Shown here: positions 1 to 10,844 of the stretch, one piece after another
Layout: each line of letters starts with the position of its first letter
Numbering within the stretch: the stretch's first letter is position 1
Assembly: GCA_015501055.1 (NCBI GenBank)
Contig: JADNYV010000064.1
Span: 115,838-179,837 of the forward strand
Reading direction: 5' to 3'
Length of the DNA stretch: 64,000 nt
From: Mucidula mucida
Lineage: Eukaryota > Basidiomycota > Agaricomycetes > Agaricales > Physalacriaceae
Translations under genes and position numbers: made by a program
The notes under the pieces: generated by a model
What the model was told of the DNA's origin: nothing
The model's database searches: none
The model's input: the letters and a program-made list of their open reading frames with translations, nothing else

Positions 1-743
1 TATTTCAGGTGTGAAAACATGTTTTCCTGGCTCATTCAATCCCTGGAATCTTACATTCGCGACGTATGTGTATAAACACCCTTCAGGCCATACACAGCAA
101 TCTCTACAGTACATCTAATTTCTAAAGCGTCCAGGTCCGAGTAAATGTGATGAATTAGAGTACAAATTTCTTTGGAGAATGTTGGGAGAGAGGCAAATCA
201 AACTATCAGCGGGTGTGCACAACACTTACTCAGCCTAGACCATCTCAGGGCTCCCAGTAATGTCCTGACTGGACGACATGTTCACTGTCCCCGACTTAGC
301 GGGACCATCAGCATCCACATAGCTCTACAAAAATGCCCTTGAGCATCCTACATCTTCAGAAAGGGAAACAATTGACCGGCAGATCTTCTGGGACCGACAA
401 CACAGGTGACTCGTTGTTAAGCCCATCACGCATGCGCTGAAGGAATTCGACGACAATATCAGCTGAGAGCATGAAGCACAACCCTATACGGCACAAGTAT
501 GACTCCAAACTGGAGAGATAATAACCTTAAGCTGCTTAAGTCGTGTCACAATAAGCACAGATCATGAAAACATACCATAGACACCCGCCCCCCTGGATGC
601 ATACTGACTGCCCCATGAAACACAGCGGAGCTTGGGATTGCATAGACAACGAGGATCCAAGTGCGTCGGGTGTCACACGGGAAAAAGAAGGGTACAGCTA
701 GAGATTGTATTCAGGCAGACCGAAGAAAGAGTGCAAGTTGAAA
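1..743. other. No recognisable gene
   Basis: I see no convincing coding frame, RNA gene or long repeat in this stretch. The forward frame at 632-826 has low-complexity composition and no homology that I recognise. The stretch could contain 3' exons of the minus-strand ORF at 744-1079, which has a short C-terminus after its second membrane segment, but I could not fix any splice pair. Confidence 0.4.
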
Positions 744-1079
744 CTACGCACCAGAGGAGGTCATCAGATATATCACATAGAGATACATATGAGACCATTC
801 AGATCTCATTGCTAGAAGGAGATTGATACATAGAATGGCTACCACAAGAACTGCTGGGATTGAAGGCACGGTGAGTGGGCAGTCATTGACGGCGACGACG
901 ACACAGGACAGGGAGGCGATGTTCGCCATCAAGAGGTACAGGATTGTCAACGCCTTTGCTCTCAGAGTTGTTCCGGTAGCTTGGTAGGGTGGTGGGGATG
1001 TGTTTGCATCGGGCGAGTTGGTGTTTTCTTGCGAAAGGGATTTGTCCATCGTGGACGATGGGAAGAGAGACGCTGACAT
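744..1079 (-). CDS. Small two-TM membrane protein (hypothetical, possibly first exon)
   Basis: A 111-residue frame with a true ATG at 1079. Residues 1-38 are polar and rich in Ser, Pro and Asn. Two hydrophobic stretches follow (about 47-64, LYLLMANIASLSCVVVAV, and about 74-90, PAVLVVAILCINLLLAM), then a short tail. That pattern fits a membrane protein with a cytosolic N-terminus. I recognise no family. The reading frame may run past a splice donor, so the C-terminus is uncertain and more exons could lie below 744. The acidic frame just upstream (1100-1318, minus) has no ATG and is not included. It could equally be a chance ORF. Confidence 0.3.
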   Translation of the reverse strand: MSASLFPSSTMDKSLSQENTNSPDANTSPPPYQATGTTLRAKALTILYLLMANIASLSCVVVAVNDCPLTVPSIPAVLVVAILCINLLLAMRSEWSHMYLYVIYLMTSSGA

Positions 1080-1533
1080 AAAGTCTCACTTTAAGTCAGC
1101 TATACCTCGTCCTCATCACAATCCTCTGTAGCCAAATCATTCTCGTCCTCTTTGCAATCATCTTCTTCGTAATCATCGTCTGCCACCGCATCATCGCGAT
1201 CATCGTTCCCCAAATGCATAGTCGACCAGCTGCGAATAGACGAGAATCTCGGAAGTTCCAGCACAACGCTTGCTTGCCGCAGCAGCCAGGAAAGAGTAAA
1301 CACAAAAACAAGGATCAAAAGACTGCACCAGAAATGTTCCTCGATTATAGCATTACGCGATACATTCGTGATACTTCCAACCTTTCTTCAACGACCTGTA
1401 CCCAAATTTCGCTCGCTTCCTGTAGTCCGCTATCGGGTTGTATGTCAACTCACCTTTGTGCGTTGTACCCGCTCCTTTCCGAGACTCTCTTTCGTTCCCG
1501 CATACAGGATTCGCGGCGTAGACTATCAGCCAT

Positions 1534-1539
1534 CACGTG
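1534..1539. promoter_or_regulatory. CACGTG E-box upstream of tandem copy 1
   Basis: A palindromic CACGTG within CATCACGTGG, about 96-101 nt before the ATG of copy 1 (1635). The same box occurs at nearly the same distance before copies 2 and 3. CACGTG is the known target of bHLH factors in fungi; which factor binds here is inference. Confidence 0.4.
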
Positions 1540-1634
1540 GTCACTGCGGACAATGACATTGACAATGAAGTCGTTTCAGTATTGCTTTGTACCCACCACC
1601 ATTCTTCGAATTACACACATCATCCCGGGCTACT

Positions 1635-2830
1635 ATGGATCCAACTCTAGTACTGCTTAGCGATATAACCATGGATCCAATCTCGTCGGAAATCATGGAC
1701 TTTGCTTTTTTTATCCCACGCCCGGAACTCAGAAAGGGATATCCCGTCGTTGTGACTACTGCCATCACAATCACGCATTACAATACTGACATGATCAGCT
1801 TCTCAGAATCGAGACGGTCTTGAATTCACACTGGGCCTCGAACGAGGCGATCTGACGAAACGCCTTTGAACAGCACGAAACGTTTGTCACAATTAGCCAT
1901 GAAGCTTACGACGATGTAGGCTGATAATCCTACTCTCTTTAGTCCACGCCGACGTGATACAGCTCTTCAAAAAGAAAAAATGGACCTTGCTGCCTTCACA
2001 AGAAGATCTGGAAGGTCTGCGCGCCCTCTTTACCAATAACCGCGCATCTTCGACCTCCTTGGAAGACCGTGTACTCTTCACCTTGGTACCCTTCAAATAT
2101 CAAATGCACTCGGTCTATTTAGTAATACACCTTCCTAGAACTTTCCTCCTCGCGAATATACGTATCAGTTCCTCCCCCCAAGAATCACCCCACCCGGAGA
2201 GAGAAATACTCCACGTAGGCGACGATATCCATACGACAACCTGCCTTTCATCAAGACCAGCATCCATCCTGCTTTTGTCCTGCCATCCATTAACCTCTAT
2301 ATGTTGTTTATCTTCGAGGCAAATCCACCTGTGCTCGACACCGCTATGCAAGATTTAATCGATCGACTTGTGACGATACTGGACTATCCCTATTGTCTGG
2401 GTTAACGGCACATGGGATGAATTCGATGATCGCGGTCTGGTCCTCGTACGCGACTATCCACGGACACCGCGCCTCCTGCCATCCGTTGAGGGACAGGAAA
2501 CGCCAAGCGCCCACATCATTTGAGGACGGATATCTGACGCCAGAGGAGCGCGGCGTCAAGCCTGACGACCCATGCGGGAGAACAAGTTGGAGAAGTACAT
2601 GGATCCGGAGGACAACATGAACGGTCTACCAAACTTGCCAAAGGGCCCGCACTCGACTTGAAGACGCACAATGCCACGTATGCGGGACGCAGTGACTCCT
2701 GAGAAGGCTGAGGAGCCTCCTAAGAAAAGGAGAAGTAAAAAGCTGAGTGCTGAGTCGAAGCCCCCTTTGCGTAGATCTACTCGTACACGGAAGAACACCC
2801 CGAAGTATACATGCTTGCTCGAGCCGCTCT
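1635..2830 (+). pseudogene. Broken tandem copy 1 of the HNH-related family
   Basis: This aligns along its length with the intact copies at 5284-6475 and 8891-10240. Exon 1 is 1635-1751 (39 codons) and the first intron is 1752-1806. Exon 2 (from 1807) has lost about 10 nt near 1853 compared with copy 3, which shifts the frame and gives a TGA. The later exons keep recognisable blocks: VIQLFKKKKWTLLPSQEDLE from about 1952, SIHPAFVLPSINLYMLF near 2260-2310, and GTWDEFDDRGLVLVRDYPR near 2408-2466. They sit in different frames with internal stops near 2403 and 2521. The family's terminal RRSTRTRKNTPKYT is present near 2771-2812, but the usual stop after it is replaced by a TGC codon. Splice sites equivalent to those of the intact copies are still visible. 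It is a decaying tandem duplicate. Confidence 0.85.
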
Positions 2831-3139
2831 GTATCACATCTGAATTCACTGTTTGTCTGTTACATGCTTCGTTGGACGTCTTGAGCTTCAAACTGTTCGT
2901 GATCATCCAACTTTGCGGAGCAGCACATCGGGCCAAAATCGTCTACTCACCGTCTCTCTGTGCCAACTCTTACTTTCCTTTCCGACCACCTTCTTTCTCT
3001 AAGTCGTTGGCCTGCGCACACTCACGAGCGCCAGCCCTTGCTTATCCAATGATTCGGGATGAGCATCGTTGAATTGTGAAGATAAGAATGTAAATACATA
3101 GAATGAACTGGTTATGTTACAAGGATCAAAATCTAGAAA
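2831..3139. other. Intergenic, 3' flanks of convergent genes
   Basis: The stretch between the broken copy 1 and the stop of the minus-strand F-box gene. The open frame running to 3072 is only read-through beyond the lost stop of copy 1. I see nothing else. Confidence 0.5.
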
Positions 3140-4775
3140 CTACAGTTGAAAAAGAAAAGGATCTGGTCCCAACAGCAAATCATCTAGGTCTGCCTGTAGC
3201 ATGTCATTTACCACAGTGAGCTCGGATTGCACTAAATTGAGCTCTAACCAGGATTTGGAAAACCCGCGGCCATCCACTCGTCTCTTCACAGCCTCGATGA
3301 ACGTGTGCCGTATAATCACTTTGACGCCAGGGAGTGCTGACACGGTGAGAGTCCTAAGTCGCGGGAGCAAGCCGGGCGTCAAGTAGAAGATGTCGGTGCA
3401 CATGGGTCCAATGTCGAAAGACTCGTCGAATATCATCTCAAACTCCACGACATTGGGCATCGTTCTCAAAAAAGCGATGATACTGCCCGTATTAGACTTG
3501 GCGACGATATGCACCACCAGCTTGCGTACGCTGTTGCCTGTGACCGCGGGAAGAGGGGCGGGAAAGTTATCGGCAGGGCTTGGGTGACAATGGAGCGTTT
3601 GCAGGTTAGGGAGTTCAATAGCCGAGAGTACTCGGCGCCAGGCTTCTGGCGCGCCCTTCAGCACCAAGGAAGTCATTGCTGTGTTTCGTATAATGCCTCC
3701 ATTCCTAAACATATAATCCTGAACCGACGCCAACAACTCAACCTCGAATTTCGTATCAAATGGGGAGAGGTCGAAATGGGCGATATCCAGGGAGGATGCC
3801 TGGGAGAGGATCATCAACGTATAGAGAATGTCCGATACGGGATAGCAAGCGCTGAAATCTTCCGAGAGCCTCCGCTCCAGACAGAATAGCCGCATATTGC
3901 TCCAGTCTAGTTTAAAGAGGTTGTAGAATATGATGTGGTTGTCGACCGCGACATCTTTAAGGACAGGCGTGTCTTCAAAAGCGCGGCATTTAAGTGGCGA
4001 GTTCTCTGCGAAATCAGCCACTGGCAGCGGCGGCGGTGGCCGGAAACAGATGCGCAGCTTTTGCAGCCGCCTGAAGGGAAATGGGGTCTGCCATGCTAGA
4101 AAAGTTTCCAAAGGAAGGGCGAACCAACCTCCTCGCCATCGTTCACACGTATTCAACAAAACCTCCAAAGCTGGATGCTCGGATATCTCGTGTTCGGAGT
4201 GAACGACAACATTGAGGGCGTATTGGTTCGACCGCGCTAGGTAGGTAGTGAGGATATCGGCTGTGGCGGAGGATTTTGGGTACTTGTTGAATTGTAGGCC
4301 AACGGTCGTCCATAAAGAGGAAGTGGTATTGACAACGCCTCTCCAGCGAGCGCAGACGTGGGTCAAAGCCCATACACCGCTTTTGGTGTCGAGGCTGTCT
4401 ACGAAGTCGTTGTCCTTCACAGATTGACAGCTATCGTCGGGCTCGGCGACCAAGTAATAAAATATCTCGGCGAGGATTTCGGGGGGAACGAAGCGGATGG
4501 GGTGGACGACAGAAGCCAACTTGTCTGCGTATGCTTCGAGCTTGGCCTTTTGTACCCATTTCCGCTTCGGCAAGTCCTTAATAATAGAGGGAAGACGAAT
4601 CAGTGTCTCTGACATCTCCATCCTTTCTCGCTCCAAGGGTGGATCATTGGAGCTCGCCAGAGATTCGACTCGTGCCAGTGGGTCCACATCAATCAGTGCG
4701 CCATGCCGGCGGTTCAGAGTCTGCGCTCGAATTAGATGATACTAAACCAAATCGGAGAGGACGTACATTAGACAT
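3140..4775 (-). CDS. F-box protein (intact parent of the 34-36 kb duplicate)
   Basis: Two exons, 4775-4767 (only ATG TCT AAT) and 4720-3140, separated by a 46-nt GT-AG intron, giving 529 aa. The tiny first exon is supported because its sequence and splice donor are conserved in the duplicate near 34.45 kb. Using the GTG at 4687 as a start would be wrong. Residues about 20-75 are charged and helical. They run into an F-box of the expanded Agaricomycete type (about 76-115: HPIRFVPPEILAEIFYYLV, then a W-x-LTHVCARWR motif). The remaining 400 residues resemble the leucine-rich-repeat-like C-terminal part of this family, which is expected to bind substrates. Known role of the family: the F-box binds Skp1 in SCF ubiquitin ligases. 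The substrate is unknown. It lies between tandem copies 1 and 2 of an unrelated family and is transcribed against them. Confidence 0.8.
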
Positions 4776-5170
4776 GGTTGTGGAGAATGAGTTCTGTTGC
4801 TTTGTTTGTCGCGGTAACAAAGAAAGACAGGAAAGGCAAAGAGTGTCACGTGGTCGAGCCAACCAACAGATATACTTACCCATTGTCACATGTGCCTTTG
4901 TTCGCCAAATAAGGCGCACCATTGTCCTCCAGTGTGGCCTAATCAATGATCATCCGAGATTTAGAGAGAACAGTTTCTAGAATTGTAGGGCAAGTATCTG
5001 TCGGAACCTGAGCTGTTGCCTGTTAATGGCGACACACTGCGCCGACTTTGAAATCCAGAGGTGCCGAGCAGGATGTAGCAAGGAACATAAGGATGCGCTA
5101 AGACCAATGATGCACGAAGAGAAAGACGAAGTGGCGGTAGTCGGGCCGCGAGTCCGAGTGGGAGTGCCAT

Positions 5171-5176
5171 CACGTG
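5171..5176. promoter_or_regulatory. CACGTG E-box upstream of tandem copy 2
   Basis: CACGTG within ATCACGTGCC, about 113 nt before the copy 2 ATG at 5284. The box and its spacing match copies 1 and 3. Confidence 0.4.
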
Positions 5177-5283
5177 CCATCGCGGCTTGACTTGGACAAT
5201 GAAGTCGCCAACAAGTATGGCTTTGTACCTAACTACCATCACCACCACCGCTCGTGAAATTACACACACCGTACATCTCTAAT

Positions 5284-6475
5284 ATGGAGTCAACCGTCTC
5301 TCTGAAGGACATCACCATCTCGTCTACAATTATGGACTTTACTTTTATTCAACCCCCAGAATTCACAAAGGGATTCCCCGTCGTTGTTCGTCCTGCCGCC
5401 ACAATAAGGCAAATCAATACTGATCGCACATCTCCAGAATCGTGACGGCCTTGAATTTACACTGGGTCTTGAACGAGGCGATCTGAAGAACTACTACGGA
5501 ACGCCCATGAACAGCACGAAACGTACGTCCAAAGTTAGCCAGAAAGTTCACTCTAGAGGATACTGATATAGCCCCTCCTCTAGTCCGTAGCGACATGATA
5601 CAACTCTTCAAAAAGAAAAAGTGGACTTTGCTGCCTTCTCAAGAGGACTTGGAATGTCTACTCGCTATTTGTACTCATAACCGTGCATCTTCTACCTTGC
5701 TGGAAGACCGCATCCTTTTCACACTGGTAAGGTTCAAATACGTCTCGTGGGTCTATATCTAACACATCACCAGAACTTGCCTCCCCGTGAATATACATAT
5801 CAGCTATTGCCACCAAGAGCCACCCCAGCGGACCCGGAGTGTGGGATATTCCATGTGGGCGACAAGCAATACCAATATCCATACGAAAATCTACCCACCA
5901 TCAAGACTAGCATTCATCCTGCGTTTGTCCTGCCATCCATCGACCTCTATAGGTTGTTTACCTATTCGCCAAATCCAACGAAACCGCCCGTGGTTAGCAG
6001 CGTTTTGCACAATTTACTCCACGAGATTATGTCGCTCGTGCAACTTGCTATCCCCATTGATTGGCTGGACGGCACATGGGATGAGTATGACCATCGCGGT
6101 CTAGTCCTCGTACGCGACTACCCCAGGAACCCGCGAGAAAAGGCTAGCCCGCCTCTTGAGGATGGATATGTGACGCCAGAGGAGCGAGACGTTAAACGCG
6201 ACAACCCCCGGAAGGTGAGAAGGGAGAAACAGATGGATAAGTACATTGAGGAGCACAACCAGCAGCGGTCCACCAAACTTGCCAAGGGTGCTGCCCTCGA
6301 CTTGAAGACGCAGCAGAGTGACAATGGTACGAACGCGGGATCAGCGAAAAGGGCCTTGACTCCCGAGCCGGCTGAGGAGCCTAAGAAAAGGAGGAGTAAA
6401 AAGCCAATTGCTGAGCCGAAGCCTGGCTTGCGCAGATCTACGCGCGCACGCAAGAACACTCCGAAGTACACTTGA
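5284..6475 (+). CDS. Tandem copy 2, reduced HNH-superfamily-like protein with basic tail
   Basis: Four exons: 5284-5385, 5438-5522, 5584-5726 and 5774-6475, joined in frame to 343 aa. The three introns are at the same places in copy 3. Domain order: an N-terminal block (MDFTFIQPPEF, residues about 17-27); a block NRDGLEFTLGLERGDL followed by MNSTKLRSDMIQLFKKKKW, which resembles the N-x-(F/L)LR-x-D-(I/L)-H-x-LFD core of fungal HNH_2 proteins but with Ile where the histidine should be; then YPYENLPTIKTSIHPAFVLP, resembling the domain's C-terminal part. After these come a conserved GTWDEYDHRGLVLVRDYP motif, a charged linker, and a Lys/Arg-rich tail ending RRSTRARKNTPKYT. The HNH relationship is my inference from motif order and the neighbouring HNH gene. 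The protein is probably nuclear because of the basic tail. Its function is unknown. Confidence 0.75.
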
Positions 6476-6634
6476 TCTATTCTTTTGTCCGAGTCTCTCT
6501 ATAATATATTTGAACTCGATATGATTTCTGTTACATGTTTCTTGAGGGTACTTATGCATGAATGGTACATAGGCTGATAGATATTTGACATAGATATATA
6601 AGAGTTCATGAAGTTTAGGCATCCGATATTTCGT

Positions 6635-8307
6635 TCAACGCCTGGCCTTCTTTTGCGCCTTCCTGCCGTTGGAGGGCCCCGCCGCCGATTCTTCCGCCTC
6701 ATCTGGTTTCGGAGCTTTCGACTTCCTTGCCTGCTTACGCGGACGACGGGCTTCCTTATACTCATCGTCGCTCTCTTCAAGCTCTCTTCCTCTCTTCTGC
6801 GCGGGTTTCCGGCCTGCACCCGATGCCCTGGGAGCCTTCGGTTTACGACCTTTGGTGGGAGCTGGACCTTCGGGCGCAACCGCTGGCCGCTCGCCATCGT
6901 CGTGTTCCGGGACTGCAGCGCCCGACGTAGATGGATGAGGAGTCGAGGTGCCCGCCACAGCTGACTGCCGGGCGGCGCGTTCGGTGGGAGGCGAGGGGTC
7001 GTCTCTGTCGACGGCTTTGCCTTTGCCCTTGTCAACCTTGGAAGGACCAGCAGGAGGCGCTGCCTCGTCCTCCACGACTTGTCCGGCATTCCGGTGAGCA
7101 TAGATATTGCCATTCAGAAGATCAGCGGCGACCTGTGTACCAGGCTCTCGGGACTTCGACATTTTTGAGGGCGTCTCGGGACCATTGTTGTCCTCGTTGT
7201 CGTGCTTTGCCTTTGCCTCCTCAAAAGCGGTCTTTGCAGCAGGCGCCAAGTCCAGAAATTCGTCTGGTGGGTCCTGGAACCAAATGTCCATAATTTGCAG
7301 AACCAGGTTCATACGTGCCTTTTCGTCATCGTTCCAGAAATCCTGCTCGCCGTATTTGTGGTACTTCAACCACAGATCGACGATGGCAAAGACGATGTGT
7401 AAGAACGTCTTGAAGCGCAAGTCTCTAAACGGGAATTGATGTTCGGTGGCGCGTCGTTCACCATTAAAGTCGGGCACTGGATCCCTATGCTGGAGAAGGG
7501 GAGCCGTATCAGCCCTGTACAGAAACGAAAGGTGATCGTATGTCCATTGTCGATCGCCTCCAGGAGGCTTCCATTTCTAGGACATTGGTAGTAAGCACGC
7601 AACTTGCATGACAGCGAAAATGAGCCTACAAGATCGTAGCGTAGTCGGTTTTTCATCGGAAGCTCTGTATTGTCTCCCGCTGTCTCGAAGACCGTTGACA
7701 GATCCGGTAATAGAGGCAATGTACCATAAGCACCATTATCCGCCTCAATGTGCTCCGATGCGTCGACTGTAGACGCATCAGTGCTGGATAACGGTTGTGC
7801 TGGAAAATGTGACTGACCAGGCCAAATGTTCTTCCGCGTGTCAAGGCATAAGGTCTCTGGAGCGTCAAACCCCAGATGATACTCTAAATGGGTCATCTAA
7901 GGCAACATCATCAGAACCGGTGGCCACAAATAACGGACAGGACGTACCAAGTTCGGGCGCCTGTAGCTTAGATTACGAGCCATACCATGAGCGGCCTGGA
8001 CTCTACCAAAAGTGTTCGTGTTTCCCGTCAGAACGCAGGTATCAGAAGGCTCGGCCACCGCGTTAGCTCTGGCCTTGAGTCCAGGGTCGCGCCTCTGATT
8101 CTTGACGATTCTGACATCGGGAGTGGCGCTCTGAGATGCCAACGGAATGTAGGTAGGATCATTGTGGTCATCATCGTCGTAATCAGACTCTGAGGCACAA
8201 GGATCCTCGTTGTCAACTAGAACGCTTGACGGAAGAGCCCTCAGCCTCTTGCAGCGGCGCGGATGGGCAGGTCGTTGGAAGACGTTGGACCCGCTGGGTG
8301 CAGACAT
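6635..8307 (-). CDS. HNH-domain (HNH_2-like) protein with Lys/Arg-rich tail
   Basis: Four exons read from the minus strand: 8307-7948, 7896-7818, 7766-7630 and 7576-6635. The introns are 51, 51 and 53 nt and the joined frame gives 505 aa. The N-terminal 90 residues are acidic and disordered. An HNH-like core follows: CVLTG, then QAAHGMAR (first His), LCLDTRKNIW (Asn) and SEHIEADNGAYGTLPLLPD (second His region). Downstream is KWKPPGGDRQWTYDHLSFLY and FPFRDLRFKTFLHIVFAIVD, which matches the end of this superfamily. The last 180 residues are Pro/Lys/Arg-rich and low in complexity, ending with basic clusters. HNH proteins are metal-dependent nucleases in many contexts; in Agaricomycetes this expanded family has no assigned role that I know of. 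It sits tail-to-tail with tandem copy 2 and head-to-head with copy 3, which appear to be its reduced relatives. Confidence 0.7.
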
Positions 8308-8773
8308 GCTAGCGATGAGACGATGCGCGTGAGATATGTTGAAGTAAGCGTCGACGAGGAGACTTTATAGGCAATCCCCCAATTGTCTTCATCCGTTTTT
8401 TGTTCAAGGTCAACCCGCGGTATCTCGCTTAGAGAATAGTGGCCCTTGAGACCATGCGCTGCTTACCTGAGTTCTGATTTTCGCAGGAAGTCAGCGTAAA
8501 ACTATCATTCTTGACCAAGGGCATGACTCCTAGATTAATTGCGTGCGGAAAGGCTTACTATTACTTAGCTTGTACTGAGTAGTTATTCATGCTACTCCGA
8601 AACGAAGACGAGTCAAGCGAGAGTTTGACGACTCCTGACCCTGAGGCAGTGTGATGGCATGCAGACCACGAGCACAACAGGAACAATAGTGAGTCTGACG
8701 AAAACGGTATGTAAACAACAATGCCCAGAAAGAGACAAGGGCCAGTGATGGAGAACGCGGCCCGGGACAGCAT

Positions 8774-8779
8774 CACGTG
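8774..8779. promoter_or_regulatory. CACGTG E-box between the HNH gene and tandem copy 3
   Basis: CACGTG within CATCACGTGG, about 117 nt before the copy 3 ATG (8891) and about 470 nt upstream of the divergent HNH gene start (8307). It has the same box and spacing as copies 1 and 2. Confidence 0.4.
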
Positions 8780-8890
8780 GAATGTAGTCACAGGCCTGAT
8801 CGCCCCTGATGTTAGCGATTGTTTGACTCTTGATTCAACTGTCTCTACCTACCACCACTATTATCTGCCGTTTTCCGCAGACAACCAAAC

Positions 8891-10240
8891 ATGGATGCTA
8901 TGGAGTCGAACGCGCTGCTTAGCGATATAACCATGGATCTCTCGTCTGAAGCAATGGACTTTACTTTTATCCAACCCCCGGAACTCAAAAAGGGATATCC
9001 CGTTGTTGTTCGTGATGCCGCCACCATCGCACAACTAAATACTAAATACACCCTCATAGAATCGGGATGGCCTTGAATTTTCACTGGGTCTTGAACGAGG
9101 CGATCTCAAGCACTACTACGAAACGCCCATGAACAGCACGAAACGTACGTCGTCATTTACCAGCTTGCAGTGCTAGAGGCTGATTGTTCTACTCTCTCTA
9201 GTACGCAGCGATATGATACAACTTTTCAAAAAGAAAAAGTGGACCTTGCTACCTTCTCAAAAAGACCTGGAAGGTCTGCTCACTCTCTTTACGCATAACC
9301 GCGCATCTTCGACCTCCATGGAAGACCGCGTCCTCTTCACCTTGGTACCCTCCATATATTAATTGTACTTGGTCTATCTAATACACCTTCCCAGAACTTT
9401 CCTCCTCGCGAATATACGTATCGGCTGCTGCCACCAAGAGTCACCCCAGCGGACCCAGAGAAAGAACTACTCTATGTAGGCGATAGGCAATATCGATATC
9501 CATACGACAACCTGCCTTTCATCAAGACTAGTATCCATCCTGCTTTTGTTCTGCCGACCGTCAACATCTATATGTTGCTGGCCTACGCAGCAAATCCAAC
9601 AAATCCTCGCGCGATCGACAGCGGGATGCAAAACTTGATTCATCGGATTACGATGCTACTGGGGCAAGCTGTCCCCATCGCCTGGGTCGACGGCACATGG
9701 GATGATTACGACCATCGCGGTCTGGTCCACGTACGCGACTACCCAAGGACCCCGCGCGAAAAGCCCAGTGCCCCAGAGGACGACGGATACGTGACTCCAG
9801 AGGAGCGAGACGTCAAAGCCGACGACCCACGGCGACTGAGAAGGGAGAAAAAGATGGCGAAGTACATTGAGGAGCACAACCAGCAGCGGTCCACCAAACT
9901 TGCCAAGGGTGCTGCCCTCGACTTGAAGGCGCACCAGAGTGCTAACACCCCAACACCACAGATGCATAAGAGTGAAGACGTCCCGAAGGATCAGGATGGC
10001 CACACCCTCACGCACCACCAGGACGAAAACACCCCGGCGCAGGCGGATGTGAAAGGAGTGGTGGGGAAGCGGGCGAGGCGGGCGACCGCGACTCCTGAGC
10101 CGGGCGAGCAGCAGGTTCGCAAACGCCGAAGAATCAGAAGCAAGCAGGGATCGACGCGGTCCACATCGCCTCCCGACCAGACGACGCCTGGCTTGCGCAG
10201 ATCTACTCGCACGCCCAAGAACCCTCCCAAATATACGTAG
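8891..10240 (+). CDS. Tandem copy 3, reduced HNH-superfamily-like protein with basic tail
   Basis: Four exons: 8891-9007, 9060-9144, 9202-9344 and 9395-10240, joined in frame to 396 aa. The intron phases are the same as in copy 2, and the first intron is 52 nt in both. The blocks of copy 2 are all present: MDFTFIQPPELKKGYPV, NRDGLEFSLGLERGDL, RSDMIQLFKKKKWTLLPSQ (again no His in the HNH position), a SIHPAFVLP-type block and GTWDDYDHRGLVHVRDYP. The C-terminal linker is about 50 residues longer than in copy 2, with His, Gln and Thr-rich sequence, and ends RRSTRTPKNPPKYT. A 69-nt tract at 9860-9928 is identical to copy 2 while the flanks differ. Its function is unknown. The basic tail suggests nucleic-acid binding or nuclear location, by inference only. 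Confidence 0.75.
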
Positions 10241-10246
10241 TTTCAT

Positions 10247-10844
10247 TGTTCATGCTGTCGCTGTCGCATTGCTATCCAAAGTCGTTATCCTTTCACTCCA
10301 CATGTTATGTCGTTGTATCTGTACATTACAATTGCTGTCGTTGTTATTGTCGCTATTTCCTACAATCGGTTTATATTCAAGAATGTCAAGTTGTAAACTC
10401 GCGCCTCTCCCATTCTTGCGTCATCGTCCACCTCTTCCATACATATGGGTCCCAGCGTCGGCGCACGCGATTTATATACATCATCAACAGACTCGGAGGC
10501 AATTTTGGGCCAGACGTGAGAGCCAATTTTGAAGAGCTTCAGGCTATCTTTCACTGATCCAGAAGGATGAATACTTACTCAATGTCTGTAAAGTCTGAAC
10601 AAATCGACTGCCAAGTGCATCGATATTGAAGGCGAGATCATTTCCGGACGATGGGCACTTGATGTTGGATAAGTAAGGCCCTTGCGTAGAAGTACATATC
10701 AAGAATTGACCACAATGACGAGGAGCGTAAGTGAAAGAAAGGTATACAATATATACATTCAGTCCATACACACTAAATCTCAACGTCCACGTATCAGAGC
10801 CTGAGCGCCACCTGCCTAACAAAGCAGGGAGGTCATCAAAGCAT
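10247..10844. other. Intergenic between convergent genes
   Basis: This lies downstream of tandem copy 3 and downstream of the GPI-protein gene on the other strand. The short frames here overlap in all directions, have no splice logic that I can follow, and look like chance ORFs. No repeat or RNA gene was seen. Confidence 0.5.
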
